Shown here: positions 25,401 through 37,940 of the stretch, piece by piece
How positions within the stretch are numbered: the stretch's first letter is position 1
Layout: each line of letters begins with the position of its first letter
Assembly: GCA_025267735.1 (NCBI GenBank)
Contig: CM046294.1
Span: 1,088,001-1,152,000 of the forward strand
Direction of reading: 5' to 3'
Source of the DNA: Mactra quadrangularis
Taxonomy: Eukaryota; Mollusca; Bivalvia; Venerida; Mactridae
Length of the DNA stretch: 64,000 nucleotides
Position numbers and translations under genes: made by a program
Notes under the pieces: model-generated
Database searches by the model: none
The model's input: the letters and a program-made list of their open reading frames with translations, nothing else
What the model was told of the DNA's origin: nothing

Positions 25401-25823
25401 CAGGGCTTTTTCAGCCTATCTCACGGGGCCGAATATGGGCCCCATTCCCAATGCCAAATAATGACCATTTTTCCCAATTTCAAGAAAAAAATTCCCAATC
25501 TTGTTTAATAATTCCCTTTGAACGGGATGTCTTTTGCTTCTACAAAAGAGACCATGTGAGTTCATGTAAAAATAACAATTACATGAGAATTTGCATTGGA
25601 TGCCTTATTGAACTGTCAGAACAAACTCTTTAAGAGCACTGCAACACTTTCAGAGACACCAAAGCAAGGCATAAAAAAAGATTTAATGCAGAAAAATTAA
25701 TGATGGAATTTCCATATTGGGTTGATTTGTCGATATTTTTTTCCCAAATTGGACTATTTACAGTGTTAAAAATTCCCAATTTGGGCAGGGGCCTTTTTCC
25801 CAAAACCCCCTGAAAAAGCCCTG
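25401..25823. mobile_element. CAGGG-ended MITE, copy 1
   Basis: Perfect 14-bp terminal inverted repeats CAGGGCTTTTTCAG and CTGAAAAAGCCCTG enclose 423 bp without coding capacity. Copy 2 at 41969-42388 is highly similar. CAGGG ends fit the hAT superfamily, but I could not find an 8-bp duplication. Confidence 0.8.
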
Positions 25824-25982
25824 CCATAAAACATAAAATCACCACCTTTTACCGACTTTATATAGTAATTTGCACTAAAATTGTGATTAGAAGAATAACA
25901 ATACAAATTTATTTATTTGAGCAATCTGAAGCACAAATGTGCTTTTGTGCCTTCAGCTGGCAGCGACAACAATATATTACAT

Positions 25983-26057
25983 ACTGCAGGTTTAGCGCAA
26001 AACGGTCGTTACTCATTCTTTTCTTATATATTGAGTTACGACCGTTTTCAGCAAAAA
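25983..26057. mobile_element. Fold-back element FB1, copy 4
   Basis: GCAGGTTTAGCGCAAAACGG on the left matches the consensus exactly; GAGTTACGACCGTTTTCAGC on the right. It sits inside the interrupted MITE at 25845-26510. Confidence 0.75.
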
Positions 26058-26157
26058 CCACCATACATACATGTGAATTACATGTTATGACAATAAATTA
26101 TCAAAGAATAATGCTTTAATGCTTCAAAAATGTTTGTTTTTTTACAATTTTAGTTTG

Positions 26158-26443
26158 TTTGTTTGTTTGTTTTGTTGGGTTTAACGCCGTAGCAACACAT
26201 TGTATAGGTCATATAAATGCGGTCAGTCAACCTACTCACTGTTAACCAACTACTAAGCGCATACTTTCGTCAGTGACTGACAACTGCTCTACATAATTAA
26301 AAATCATTGGTAGGAGGGAGAATGGCTGTAGAAATAATTTCATGACCAAGCTCCCTGAAAGTATGCCTCGCCCGAGAATCGAACCTAAGACCCCTCGATT
26401 AGTAGACTTGCATGCTACCAACTGAGCTAGCCGGGTGGCATCC
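26158..26443 (-). mobile_element. tRNA-derived SINE, full length with 11-bp target duplication
   Basis: Flanked by perfect direct repeats ATTTTAGTTTG (26147-26157 and 26444-26454). Read on the minus strand it starts with a good tRNA head: box A GCTAGCTCAGTTGGTAGCAT and box B GGTTCGATTC. It ends in GTTGGGTTTAACGCCGTAGC reversed with a TTTG repeat. About 30 bp of the body near the CTGGAAAGG motif are missing compared with other copies. It is inserted in an older MITE. Confidence 0.9.
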
Positions 26444-26824
26444 ATTTTAGTTTGTGGAAAAGTTGATATTTAAGTTGAAATCTGTGAACAAGCCGCTTTA
26501 AATAAAGCAATTGAAATTGCAGCAAGAGCTATGATGTAACACTGTTACCAGATAATTAAATATTGAAATTCCTTACCATCAAAATTACATTATAAAAATC
26601 AACAAAAAGTTCAATTAAGATTGCGTTAAGTACTATAATACGAGAAAAGTGAGATCTAAAATAAAAATATTTTCTATAGATCCTAATTGCTTTAATACTT
26701 TTGACATTGAACATAAAATTGTTTTGAACATTCAGTTCTGCTTAACATTAAATCTTAAAAATATCAATCCTAATTTTTGTTCTTTAAAACTAACATACAA
26801 ATATATTGCTTGTCTGTGACACAA

Positions 26825-26896
26825 GGATTCCTAACAATAACCATTTATACCTTTAATATATATATTATAGGTATAAATGGTTATTGTTAGGAATCC
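26825..26896. repeat. Perfect hairpin, 28-bp arms, 16-nt AT loop
   Basis: GGATTCCTAACAATAACCAT plus TTATACCT is perfectly mirrored by AGGTATAA plus ATGGTTATTGTTAGGAATCC. The loop is TTAATATATATATTAT. A short direct repeat GTCTGTGACAC lies on both sides. No other copy was seen in the window. Confidence 0.85.
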
Positions 26897-27536
26897 CTGT
26901 GGTCTGTGACACCTACAGCAGTGAACAATTAGCATGACCTTTTTTCCCTTTTTCTTACCCGATATACAATGCCAACTCAGGGCCAAAACACCATTTTTGG
27001 GGAAGGGGCCACAGCCTTTTTCTTCGGGAAAATTAGAGTGGTTTTCACTTATTTGGAGAAAATGACCTACTTTGTTGCCAGTATAAGAAATATATTTATT
27101 CAATCATAAGTGTTGCAAAATCAATGAGATAATCCACTAAATCATTTAGTTAAGGAAACAACATACACTGTGTTAGGTAGGTATCTCAAATAGTTTCTCT
27201 TTCTATGTGAATTGTGGTTCAACATTCCTTGGGAAGTTTTGAGGACCAAACTGGGGAAAAAAAGAGTCAGTTTTGTTTGGGAAAGCAGCCTGTATACGGC
27301 TTCTGCTTAGAAGAGTGTTTTGGCCCTGCAACTTAAACATTCTTTTTAAATTGCATTTTACCCTGTTTAGCACCATTTTTATTAGTAATTATACATGTCT
27401 TGTATGTCCAGTGGGCAACCAATATAACCAACTTTTCTGGACACAAATTGACCAATGCAAGTCAATAAAGGAGCTGACTGCAAGGTCTGCCTCTACATAT
27501 GAAAATCTATATTAAATTGATTCATTATAATCAATC

Positions 27537-27600
27537 GCGAGTAAAGAAATACTGTAGAGAGCATTTAAATCAGTAGGGTTAATGTGAGTGCCTGCTGACA
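27537..27600. mobile_element. Fold-back element FB4, half copy
   Basis: GAGTAAAGAAATACTGTAGA then GAGCATTTAAATCAGTAGGG matches the right half of the 30800-30955 copy. Confidence 0.5.
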
Positions 27601-27980
27601 AATGAATAAATTTAACAATAGCATATTAACCATGGTCAGCAGTTGTTATCAACAGTTTTTAACAGCTGATTTTAAATCTATATTGTAAAGCTATAATTTC
27701 ACAAGAATTTTGAAATTATGTTTCCCATATCTCTATAATAAACACAAAATATCCCACTTCATTTATAATTCAACCATTCTAAAGTCAACATTCAATTTAA
27801 GACAAGATAGCCACTAGGTGTCATCAAACATTAATACAACCAATCAGAGCAAGAGGGCTGTAACTTTATTGTATCCCTCTATCAAGATAGAACATTATCA
27901 CTTTCACTGTTTAAACAGAACATTAAATATTTAACAAACTGATTTTCTTTGTTGGAATGTCAAACTTACTTCAAATCAGT

Positions 27981-28062
27981 AATTGCAGGCTTAGTGTAAA
28001 ATGGTCGTAACTTATTCTCTTTTAAGTTGAGTAATGACCCTTTTGCGCTAAATCTGCGATTA
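27981..28062. mobile_element. Fold-back element FB1, copy 5
   Basis: GCAGGCTTAGTGTAAAATGG on the left and AATGACCCTTTTGCGCTAAA plus TCTGC on the right. Confidence 0.7.
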
Positions 28063-28294
28063 CTGTGTTTATTGAAATATCATGTCCAAGAATTGGGTTA
28101 AATGTTAAGGTGTTCTGTAAAAGAGACAATACAGTAAGATATTGACCATACATTGACCATGCAATAAAATTATACAAGTCATAAACATTTGATGGGAGGC
28201 AATGCATGGACATGTCTTAATTACCTATTAGCACAATTATAAATGTGAGTAAGTAGATAGCAAGGAAGTAGTCCAGTGGTAGCACAATTTAGTT

Positions 28295-28745
28295 GGAATC
28301 AGCAAGGAAATGCTGTAAGGTCTTTGGGAATTCAAAAAGGAAATGCTGAAAAGTCTTTGGCTATGTTAAAATTCCCATGGAAATGCTCAAAGGTCTTTGG
28401 AAATGTTTAAATTCCTTTGGAATTGATGAAAGGTCTTTGGAAACGTTTAAATTCCTTTGGATATGCTTAAATTCCCTTCGAAATGTTTAAATGCCCTTGG
28501 AAATGCAGGAAGGTCTTTGGAAATGTTTAAATTCCTTTGGATATGCTTAAATTCCCTTGGAAATGTTCAAATTCCCTTGGAAATGCAGAAAGGTCTTTGG
28601 AAATGTTTAAATTTCCAAAAAATGCTGGCAAGTCTTTGGAAACATTCAAATTCCTTTGCAAATTCTCAAAGGTCTTTGGAAATGTTTAAATTTACTAGAA
28701 AATGCTGAAATGCTTTTGGCAATGTATGAAAATCTTAGGAAAAGT
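28295..28745. repeat. Degenerate 19-20-bp tandem array
   Basis: Variants of CTTTGGAAATGTTTAAATTC repeat for about 450 bp, with higher-order alternation of GGTCTTTGG and TTCCCTTGG versions. An 83-residue frame inside is incidental. Confidence 0.85.
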
Positions 28746-29496
28746 CTGAATTTCCAAGAAGTGTAAGAAATATAAGAAAGTCAATGGAAGAGTTAAAGAC
28801 ACTGAGACTTTGGACTAGGAAATATAAGAAAGTATCATTCAAAAACATACACAAAATATGATCATTTTGTTTTTCACCTCTAAAATAAAAGTCATCAGGT
28901 ATGTTTCACTTTTTGTGTAATCTACATGGTCATAAAGATTTTAGTAGTTCAACAAACACCTTTTTAAGATTTTATAACCAAGCTTGTTCAATGTTCAAAT
29001 GCATTAGATTATCTTACAAGAATTGTTAACAAATCATTTCTGTCCTATTGAAAACCAAGGACAAAATACTTCAAATCATTTTATTGACACATAACAATAC
29101 TTTAGTCCTCCATTTGAAAATCAGGTGACTTAAACATGCTTTGACAAACTTTTTTTTAGATGACACAATTTTAACAGAAACTTTTTTTTAAGTTTATGTT
29201 TTGACCACAATTTTAATTATTTCTAAAATCTGTGTTCTACTTTGATTCCATGTGGCTATTTTAAATCAGTAAGAAGTAAGAACTTTCAAACTCACGCATG
29301 TACACGCAGTTGATTTATTTAGTACTTTATGCAGCATTTCATATAGTTTTTGTAACAGTAGGTCTTAGCCATAGACAGTGAATTAAAATTTACTTAAATT
29401 AATTATATTTTTTGTCTATTTAATAATAACTTTGTAAATACACCAATTTTAAAATCAGTTGACAGTTGAGATAAGAACGAATATCAAACAAAAAAT

Positions 29497-29612
29497 GTAA
29501 TGTGGAAACCACATTAAAGCAGGATTTAAAACTGACCACCCGCCCGCCCATGTTTTGCAAAACTATTAGCCATATTTTGTTGTTGAAAAATCTCGCTAAT
29601 AAAAATGCATGT
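29497..29612 (+). repeat. Dispersed repeat, internally deleted copy
   Basis: Matches both ends of the 1376-1690 repeat but is missing the central part. The shared segments are the GTGGAAACCACAT start, the CCACCCGCC patch and the GCAAAACTATTAGCCA end. Confidence 0.55.
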
Positions 29613-29796
29613 CTAGTGATATAAAATTCTATCGGGACAATAACCACATCATTTATATCGGTACATAGTGACCTTATAATATATCTATATATGAGGTGAC
29701 ATATATCATAGAATTACTGACAATTTAGTCAGTGTAGAGGTCATCATCTTCTCATAATACTGTCATATCTTGTCTATCAACTCAAACCTTGACCAC

Positions 29797-30350
29797 TACA
29801 GAGTGGCCGGAATATTTTACAAATTGTCACTATAAGATAGCCACGATACTGGACAAATTACTATTACAGGATGGCCAGAATACTGGACAAATAGCCATTA
29901 CATTTAAGTGGCCAAACTACTGGACAAATTAATGTTACAAGATGACCAAATACTTTAACAAATGACCACTACTAAGAAGCAAAAATACTTGGCACTTAGA
30001 GACTGTTGCAATATTGGCTAAACAGTCTGACCAAACCAAGAAATGGATAGAGGTCTAGTAAACTGACCATTACAAAGCCTTGCACACTTGACTTAATATT
30101 GGCCATTACAAGATGGCCAAAATACTCAATGACTGACCATTTCAAAATACATGTAGCCAGTTCACTCAAGCACTTACAATTACAAGATGGCCAGAATGTT
30201 TGACCAACTGACCATTGGCATTACCACACAAATACATATTTTAAATCAGTTTATTATGAGCAAATGATATGTCTAATGTATGGGTAGTCATACATAGGAA
30301 TAAAGACAATAACAAGATGGCCAGAATGCTTGTCCAACTGACCAATTTAT
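29797..30350. repeat. Degenerate tandem repeat of about 34 bp
   Basis: GATGGCCAGAATACTGGACA plus AATTACCATTACAA-like units repeat with heavy divergence, clearest at 29797-29960. Stray units continue to about 30350. Confidence 0.7.
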
Positions 30351-30799
30351 AAAAACATACATGAAAATGAAAGACAATGGTCTAAAGATGGCTAAAGTAT
30401 TTGACAATAATTGGTTTGATTATAGACAAGATACATGACAGTTACAAGAAAGAATGCACATTAAAGTCATTAGTATACAATGTATTTGATAATTATTTAA
30501 TGACTTCAATCATATATTTGTTAATATTGTTGACTACATTGTCTGATTAGAGTGTCATGTCAATATGTTACTTACATGACACTAATATGCTTATATCTAA
30601 CCTTAGTGACCAAATGATATATCTCTTGTATGGGTGGTCATTAGGGGTTATGATTTTAATGTTTCAATGCATGTTGTGTCCGATTTGCACAATTTTGCTC
30701 ACTGAAGTGACAATGTTTTTCCTATATGCTTACAGACTAGTACTAATATTATGTCATTTAGAGAGTACTGCGTGTATATTGTTATTTTATTCCTCTGTC

Positions 30800-30955
30800 A
30801 GTGTGACATACATTAACCCTGCTGATTTAAATACTCAATATTTGTTCAATTGTCACCATCCATAAATACTGATATTTAATTTCAACACCTGTGAGTAAAG
30901 AAGTACTGCAGTGAGCATTTAAATCAGCGGGATTAATGCATGAGCCTCTGACTGT
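30800..30955. mobile_element. Fold-back element FB4, copy 2
   Basis: ACATACATTAACCCTGCTGA plus TTTAAATACTCA on the left is mirrored by TGAGCATTTAAATCAGCGGG plus ATTAATGCATG on the right. Confidence 0.55.
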
Positions 30956-31599
30956 TGAATACAATTGAACACTATTTTTTGTCTTAAGCCATGTTTGCAT
31001 ATTATTCTTAAATCTAAATTATCAGGCTAGGGTATCATACAATGAACTAAGCATACAATTATCTTTCATACCTATGACCATCCTTTTAGAGCTCACAAAA
31101 TCAAAGAGAACTGATTGACCTTCGAAGTTAATACACAGTTTTCCACAATGGTCAGCTCAAAGCATGCATAACATTATCAGATAAAACAGGCCTCAGTTGA
31201 CAATTAAGGTCTTTAACCCTCTAAGAGTCAATGGTACTAATTGAACAAGGATTATGTGAGTTACTAGGCAGAACAACATAAAACAACTCATTATCTCTTT
31301 CCAAACAGACACGCAACAAAGAGTTGGGCTCTTCTAATGAAAGGTAAAGATCTTGTACAATAGTTTTATCATATTGATAAGGTGTCTAAATGGATGAACT
31401 TAGTTCATTGACTCCATAAGGATTACATCAAACAAAATTATAGACATCATTAGAGTCAAGCTTTATCAACCTTTAATGTTAGCCTGAAATGAATACACTT
31501 CAAAGTTTAAATTGTTTGTTCTGATATCACCATGCCTACATAGACCTGTATGAGACTAGCGATCATGGTAACAATCAAAGTTACTGTAATGAAAATCCA

Positions 31600-31690
31600 A
31601 TGATTCAAATTGAGATTCAAATCCACCACCTCTGGAATCATAAGTGAACACAACCTTGTTGCCATAAAAACTTGCTTTGAGGCAAGGAAG
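31600..31690 (-). mobile_element. tRNA-like SINE fragment (second family)
   Basis: On the minus strand: TTTATGGCAACAAGGTTGTG, then GGTGGATTTGAATCTC (box-B-like), then an echo TTTGAATCATTGGATTTT. Similar to the 31835-31930 fragment. Confidence 0.4.
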
Positions 31691-31834
31691 AACAAGTGCT
31701 ATAATATACCTCTGCTACATACTGCCCCTGAGTTACAGAGTTCATTCTAAAATTCATGGAGCTTGATTGTCTTTGAGACTATCTAAGGGCGCAATCACAC
31801 AATTTCCATTGGGTTTCAATTGTTGGGTGCCAAA

Positions 31835-31930
31835 TGTAACCTGATAAAAATCCATGGTTCAAACTGAGTTTTGAACCCACAACCTGCTGAGTTGTAAGCA
31901 GACTCTACCAAGCCGCCATGAAAGCTACCT
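31835..31930 (-). mobile_element. tRNA-like SINE fragment (second family)
   Basis: On the minus strand TTCATGGCGGCTTGGTAGAG (box-A-like) and GGTTGTGGGTTCAAAACTCA (box-B-like) are followed by TTTGAACCATGGATTTTTAT. Spacing matches a tRNA head; no cloverleaf is intact. Confidence 0.5.
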
Positions 31931-32055
31931 TAAAGGCAAGGGAGAACTTTAGTGCCATATTGAACCTCGGCTACATTACTAAAACACGAAGTCTGCTACT
32001 CAAAGTAATGAAAAATGTACTCTTACCATTTGACCTAGTTTAAAATCATATTCAT

Positions 32056-32136
32056 GTGGTAAGGGCAGAACTAGACTAACTGTATGTAAACAAAAAGGAA
32101 TGTAGACCAGTTTTACACTGACCCCAACAACGTACA
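32056..32136. mobile_element. Fold-back element FB2, copy
   Basis: Diverged copy: GGGCAGAACTAGACTAACTG on the left and GTAGACCAGTTTTACACTGA on the right. Confidence 0.55.
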
Positions 32137-33669
32137 ATGTAATAAAATGACTTACATTTATCAAAAAGTGACTAAACATCTTGCACCAAAATTTCTATTT
32201 AAACAAATATGGCAATGAACTGGGAATAGACTTTTAATAGGTACTTAACTTTAAATCTCGTATATGGGCAGTTTGTGAAAATGTCTATATATCCTCTAAA
32301 TGAGTTTATTGTCAAATATCAAAACCAATTCAAAATGAAACATAAAAGACTGCGGTCCAATACAAAAAAGGAAACCTCCCCATTAAAAACTCGTATTTAC
32401 ATGGTATTTAAACAGTTTAAGTACTGAGTACGATCAATTGTTCGACAACAATTTAATATTTTCGCCAAATTGGATAAATAAGAAATAGATTTCAAAAGAA
32501 CATTATTTGACCAACGGCAAATTGTTAAGTTGTCCGTTTTCATTAAATACTTTATAAAGAAGATGTTGCTGACCCCTTATTGACCTTTTATAAATAGCTC
32601 ATCTTTTTAAATCCAGCATGAGAAAGTTTTGGAAAGAAAAAAAACAAATTTCAAATCTGTTTTTTTCTGTTAAAGGATAGAAGAACACTTGAGGTACAAA
32701 TGTTTGCAAACAAACTTAATAACTTATAAGGAATCATTATTCCACTCATAGTTGTTCCAGTAAAACAGTTTTCTGATTTTCTTAAATTGTCCACTCTAAA
32801 ACCAAATATGATAATTCTTAGAGAGACACAAATAACTTAATAAGACTGAACTTAGCATAAAAACCTGTGTAGAACAGAACAGAACAGTATATTTATTTCG
32901 AAAAGTACAAAGTACATTCCAAGACAGAGTCAGGTAAGTACTCATTATGTTAATTTCACACCATTAACAAATTAAAAAACCACCAGAACAAACCACAAGC
33001 CACATAAACAAGCAATTATCATATATCAAGATCTTGACAAAATATGCCATTAATACCAAACACTATTTTACACATCACAAAAAATACACCAAACAAAACA
33101 CCTATTTTGACATTTGATCCTATGAAAATGTACACAATTCAGAGAAGAACATAATTTAGTACAAAAAATATTTGCCCAAACTTTACCAAGAATACTCAAA
33201 AATAAATAATACACAACAATGCACACTTGTTGTCATCCATGAATAACCATTAGTTTTAAAACAGATTAAAGCAATTTCACTCGTTACTGATAATGTAGAG
33301 GCAAAATTGAAGTGAATTAAAATTTCAGTCACCAAGATTAGTGTAGAAATGAAAGTAAGGAACAAGTGAAAGATAAGTGAAAAATCTAAGGCAGAATAGA
33401 AAGGCCCAGCACTCAGCCCTTTTTCTCTCATCTGTGCCCTTTTTTTGCTCTTCTCTATGCAGAAATATTTACTTTGAAAAAAGAACACATTGATGTGCCC
33501 TGTCTTTTTTTCCTGTCTTCCTGCCCTATTCTGAGTTCTACAATAATCACTATGTTAAAGGGGTCACAATCAGACCCCACATAAAGCTATACATACAAGT
33601 ATAAACCGTATATATGATAATAAACAAATCCCCTTCCACTCCGCAATGTGTATGACAAGTAGGTCTTAC

Positions 33670-33834
33670 CTTATTCAGTGGACTAAACAAGGTGGTCAGT
33701 TTGCTGGGCTGCTTCTGTTTCCTAGTGTCCACTTCACGTAGAGTCCCCTGTGGGCTCACAGATGATGTAAGAGACATCGGAAATGAAGAATCATCTATCG
33801 AAAGGTTAATTCCACGACGACTTCGTAAACTTCC
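33670..33834 (-). CDS. Coding cassette exon, Ser/Thr-rich (GSLRSRRGINLS...)
   Basis: This 165-nt exon (55 codons, phase 0 to phase 0) follows acceptor TTGACATTTTATAG and ends at donor AATAAG followed by GTAAGACC. It starts GSLRSRRGINLSIDDSSF, runs through PMSLTSSVSPQGTLREVD and ends TRKQKQPSKLTTLFSPLNK. It joins the preceding exon in frame (...QDDLV then GSLRS...). It is rich in Ser/Thr and basic residues with SP sites and no hydrophobic core, so it is likely disordered. Clear non-AT-rich codon use supports coding. Name unknown. Confidence 0.8.
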
Positions 33835-36002
33835 CTATAAAATGTCAAAAGTTAAAATGTTAACGTTAAATTAGAGCATCCAGGTTATTGTATTACGGTA
33901 ATTATCATATCTCTAAACAATACCATCTTTCAAATTTAGGTATTTATAGTTTATGAATGAATAACGCCACACCTTTGTTGAGAATATGTGTACGAATTCA
34001 AGTTATGTAAACTTTAGTTTTCGTATGAATGAAAAGATTTTTTTTCTTCCTAAAATCTTCTTTTTTTCGTTTTGTCAATGTAGCAATTGAATGAATGTAA
34101 TGTAATCTTTATGCAAACTTGAAAACATTCAATGCAAAAATGTTAAGTTTTTATCACTGTATTATATGTACAATAGGCCGAAAGGAGTAAAATTGAAAGT
34201 CCATTTTTCTTAATACTTAAAATTTACATGAAAGTTATTGAAAGTAAAACCATCTATAGGTATGACTAAATTTCCAATGTAATCTTAATTTTGTAAACTT
34301 TTTCACTAAAAAAAAATTGTTTATGAAAAAGTATCAAAATATTTTTGCAATAAATTGGGCTGAAATAACAATACTCAAGCATTAATAGTTGAAATTATCA
34401 AATAGCTTACTTCCAATAAATAAAAATTTAACCACAGAAAAACCAACTATTTCGTTTTGACAAGGTATTAAAAATATTGAAAATAGATTGAAATACCTGA
34501 ACAGACTTAATCAAAACTAATGAAATTTCATTATAAAATTCTTCACTATACGACATAAAACTCATCACAACTTTATAGAGTATAACTTTATAAAGATAAT
34601 TATATAAGATAGTGTCACCTTAGAGTATTAATCAATAGGTAACATACTTTCCGATAGAATAATAGCTCAATTATAGATTTTCTATAAAGTCATACTTCAA
34701 AATTTGATAAATCAAGAACAATAACTCTAGCAAGCACTCTAGCACTAAGTACATTAGAGTTACTTCCCTTCGAACATTCAAATCAAATACCTTGCAGCAC
34801 TCTCACTTCAAAAAAAATCTCAGAAATTTGCTGGAATTGTTCATGTAAACTGTTTTTTCAACATGAATCAAAGATATAAACAAGTTAAGATATAAACATT
34901 TAATATTTATAATAAGTAAGAATTTTAATTAAGTTAATCCAAGCACATTAAATCATTTTTGTTGGTTTCTATTTTCAGATCTATTCAAAGGGAAGTAACT
35001 CTTAAGATATCATTACAATGCATAATTTACTATCAGTGTTTTGTCAAATAGACATTAATATGCAATAATCACTAATACAATACATACTAATTTGATAAAG
35101 ATTCTAATATCTAGGACAATAAAAGAAGACTATCCTACAGTTAAAAGGCATTACAAGCATAATTATACATTTATAATAAAGCAATATTGTGCATAGTGTG
35201 TATAGTACAATGTATATGCAATACAATGGCACATCTACAAATGTAGCAGGAAGGGTTCTTTGCCCCATAATAACAACAGTTTTACAGATTTCAGCTATAA
35301 AATGCCATCGTCTGTTATCCCACGATACATAACTCCACTATACTGCGTTATGTACTGTGGGCCATTAGGTTAGGAAAAACTTGTAATCATCAATAATTTA
35401 TGAGTCAGTTTCATTGGTCCCGCAAGGAAACCACTGCCAAAAATAGCCAATGAAATTACGCAACCATTTTTCAAAAAGGTTGGAAGAAGATTGGTCTCTC
35501 CTGCCTTATGCATATTCATGAAAATGAGATTTTGCCAGTCAAATTGCCCACGGTACAAATGGAGTGTAATGGAAGAAAGTAACAGTGGTTGCCAACGATG
35601 TAAAACATTTGCATTATATTTTCAAGTACAGTGCATAGTTAGACAACCAGCTATGTATTTACAAGCCAGTGAATCATATGTTTACCAGCAAAACTACATT
35701 GCCCAAACCCTAATATAGGTTGTCAAGGGTGATCAGACAATCTTTAATGTTGAGCCCTGTAGGTGTATGATATTTTTGGTAACAAAACTCCTTTAAAAAT
35801 ATTAGGTTGAACCCCTTACACATAAAACTTGATCAGTCCCTGCAATGTAATTACAATCTACTGTATGTGAATACAAGTAAAACAGAATGTTCATAATCAT
35901 CAATCTAATATCTATGGATAGACTAATTATCCATCTAAACATAGAGAAGCTCTGTTACTGCACTGTCTACAATGTTAAAGCAAATCAAGTAAGATAGAAC
36001 AT

Positions 36003-36078
36003 GTGCGTTTAGCCCTAGACAGTTGTAACTCACTCTTTTCTTGTATTGAGCTACGATCATTTTGCGCTAAACCTATGA
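36003..36078. mobile_element. Fold-back element FB1, copy 6
   Basis: GCGTTTAGCCCTAGACAGTT on the left and CTACGATCATTTTGCGCTAA plus ACC on the right, loop CACTCTTTTCTTGTATTG as in other copies. Confidence 0.7.
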
Positions 36079-36734
36079 AATAATAACTGTTGTTTTCCAG
36101 TATTAGAAGAAGGTCAATAGTTGGGTTGTAAACAACTTTCTACCATTCTAAATGAAGGAAGACTCCCCGCAATGACATTTTAGCAAAGTTATTAAGAGTC
36201 CATTAATTCCTTTGGTCTAGGCAATTTTGTCATTTTTTAAAATGCTTCACTCTAAAAGGTAATGACCATACATGTATGACAAAGATAGGCCAAAACAACA
36301 GTTATGTGGACTTTCTTGTTATACAAATTGGATACAAATAACAAGGATACAATTATGTATTATTTTTAGCTTTTATGTGATCTAAGGCAATCTTATGGAA
36401 CACTGAAGTGACCTTTATAATATTCTAAGTCCATTTAGTGGTAGGCAGGGGTTAAGCAGACAGTGAGTTGAAAAAGTCTGTCCATTTAAAACTTTTCCAG
36501 ACAAAATAAATAATAATCAAATTTAACAGACTAAGTATATTATGTTACACTGCAATTATAAGCAGAATTAAACAAAAAATCTGAAAATAACAAAAGAATA
36601 AAGTAAGATATAAATGATATTGCCAATTATAAGGAGATGTTCTACATTCAGGGTTTAATATCATCAACTGATAAAAGTAGAACATTACAATAAATCATGT
36701 GCTTATAAAAGAACAAATAAAAAAACATACAATT

Positions 36735-37195
36735 TGATTTACTGCAGTAAAACGGAAGATGGAATATGTTTTAAAGAAGTGTGATTAACTGTAAAAAAGT
36801 ATAAAAAATGGTGTATTGTTCTGTTGTAAAAAGTGTGATTAAATGTATATTAAAGAGTGTAGTTTTAATGACCAGTCTGATTAACTGCCTGTATAGTGTG
36901 ATTTACTGTTGTAAAAAGTGATTTACTGCAGTAAAAAGTGTGATTTACTGCAGTAAAAAGTGTGATTGACTGCAGTAAAAAGTGTGATTGACTGCTGCTA
37001 TGGGTATGATTTACTGTATTTAAAGTGTGATTAACAAAAAATATGATTACTGCATTTAAAGTGTGATTTACTGCAATAAAAAAGTTATTTACTATTATTG
37101 TAATACACAGTCCAATTTACTACAGCAGAAAATAAAGTGTGATTGACTACAGTAAAATGTATGTAAATTGCTGTAAAAGTGTGATAAGCAAACAA
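36735..37195. repeat. Degenerate 20-22-bp tandem repeat
   Basis: GTGATTTACTGCAGTAAAAA-like units, best preserved at 36895-36990, decaying on both sides. Confidence 0.8.
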
Positions 37196-37658
37196 TATAA
37201 TATCTGTAAGGCACAGTAGAAATAAGTAAGTGTGATTTACAGCTAAATTTGTGACTTTCTAGAAAGTGAATAAAAATGACATCTAAGCTTATTAAAATGC
37301 TTAAACATAGTTTAAGTGTATTTTCCAGGAAAAAAACAGTAGTACATTTAAAATGCACATCAAAATGCAGAAAATACTTAAAAGATGCCTAAGTCTTACG
37401 CTTTTTTCAACAAAAGAAATGTTTTGAATATTGTAAGGCCAGACTGAGCCAATAATTATGTATTGTATCATATATATAAGACATTACTGAAATAAATAAG
37501 TTCAGATTTAAGTTTTGTTAATTAAAAGCAAAATATCTTAACTTAATTAATAAATTTAATTTTATTGTGATTTATTAATAATAATGAGACAATAATCAGT
37601 ACATGTAGTCACATATGAGAACTTCTATGTGTGGCTAACAATCATAAATACATGTTAA

Positions 37659-37940
37659 AACAAGTAAATCTGTGAGCTAATGCTCACTAGTGATACCCCC
37701 GCAAAAATCTAAAAATATGCGACAAACAGGAAGTAGATGAGCAAGGAGCATGAAATCGCTTTACACCACATGGGACTATGGGATGAAGCAATATGCAAAG
37801 TATTAGGCTGCTGCATGTTATAGTTGCTGAGAAAACTGCGACGGAAATTTTGTAACGGACGGACGCACGCACGCACACACGCACGCACGGACAAGGGTAA
37901 AACAGTATACCCCCCTCTTCTTCAAAGCGGGGGTATAAAA
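37659..37940 (+). mobile_element. ACCCCCGC-ended repeat, copy 2
   Basis: Nearly identical to copy 1 over its length. The variable block here is ACGCACGCACGCACACACGC. Minus-strand frames of about 100 residues that recur in copies 2 and 3 come from the repeat itself. Confidence 0.8.

Larger units (their letters stand above)
25845..26510 (+). mobile_element. Older MITE copy interrupted by other elements
   Basis: Pieces of the 350-bp MITE are recognisable: TTTGCACTAAAATTGTGATT near 25870, CTTCAAAAATGTTTG near 26122, and GTTGAAATCTGTGAAC..CTTTAAA near 26480. They are separated by an FB1 hairpin (25983-26057) and a SINE (26158-26443). The arrangement gives relative ages: MITE first, then the others. 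Confidence 0.55.
8410..33669 (-). other. 25-kb intron rich in mobile elements
   Basis: This lies between the donor of the 33670 exon and the 8277 exon. Apart from a weak 17-nt exon candidate, no coding sequence was seen. Long stretches (9.5-11.7, 12-14, 20.3-21.9, 22.5-25.4, 28.8-29.4 and 32.2-33.3 kb) show nothing but AT-rich sequence. The rest is occupied by the hairpin families, MITEs, SINEs and tandem arrays listed separately. Confidence 0.5.

Noticed and set aside
26380..26443. Possible tRNA gene on the minus strand
   Set aside because: Box A and box B are present but no complete cloverleaf or acceptor stem, and the sequence is the head of a repeated SINE.
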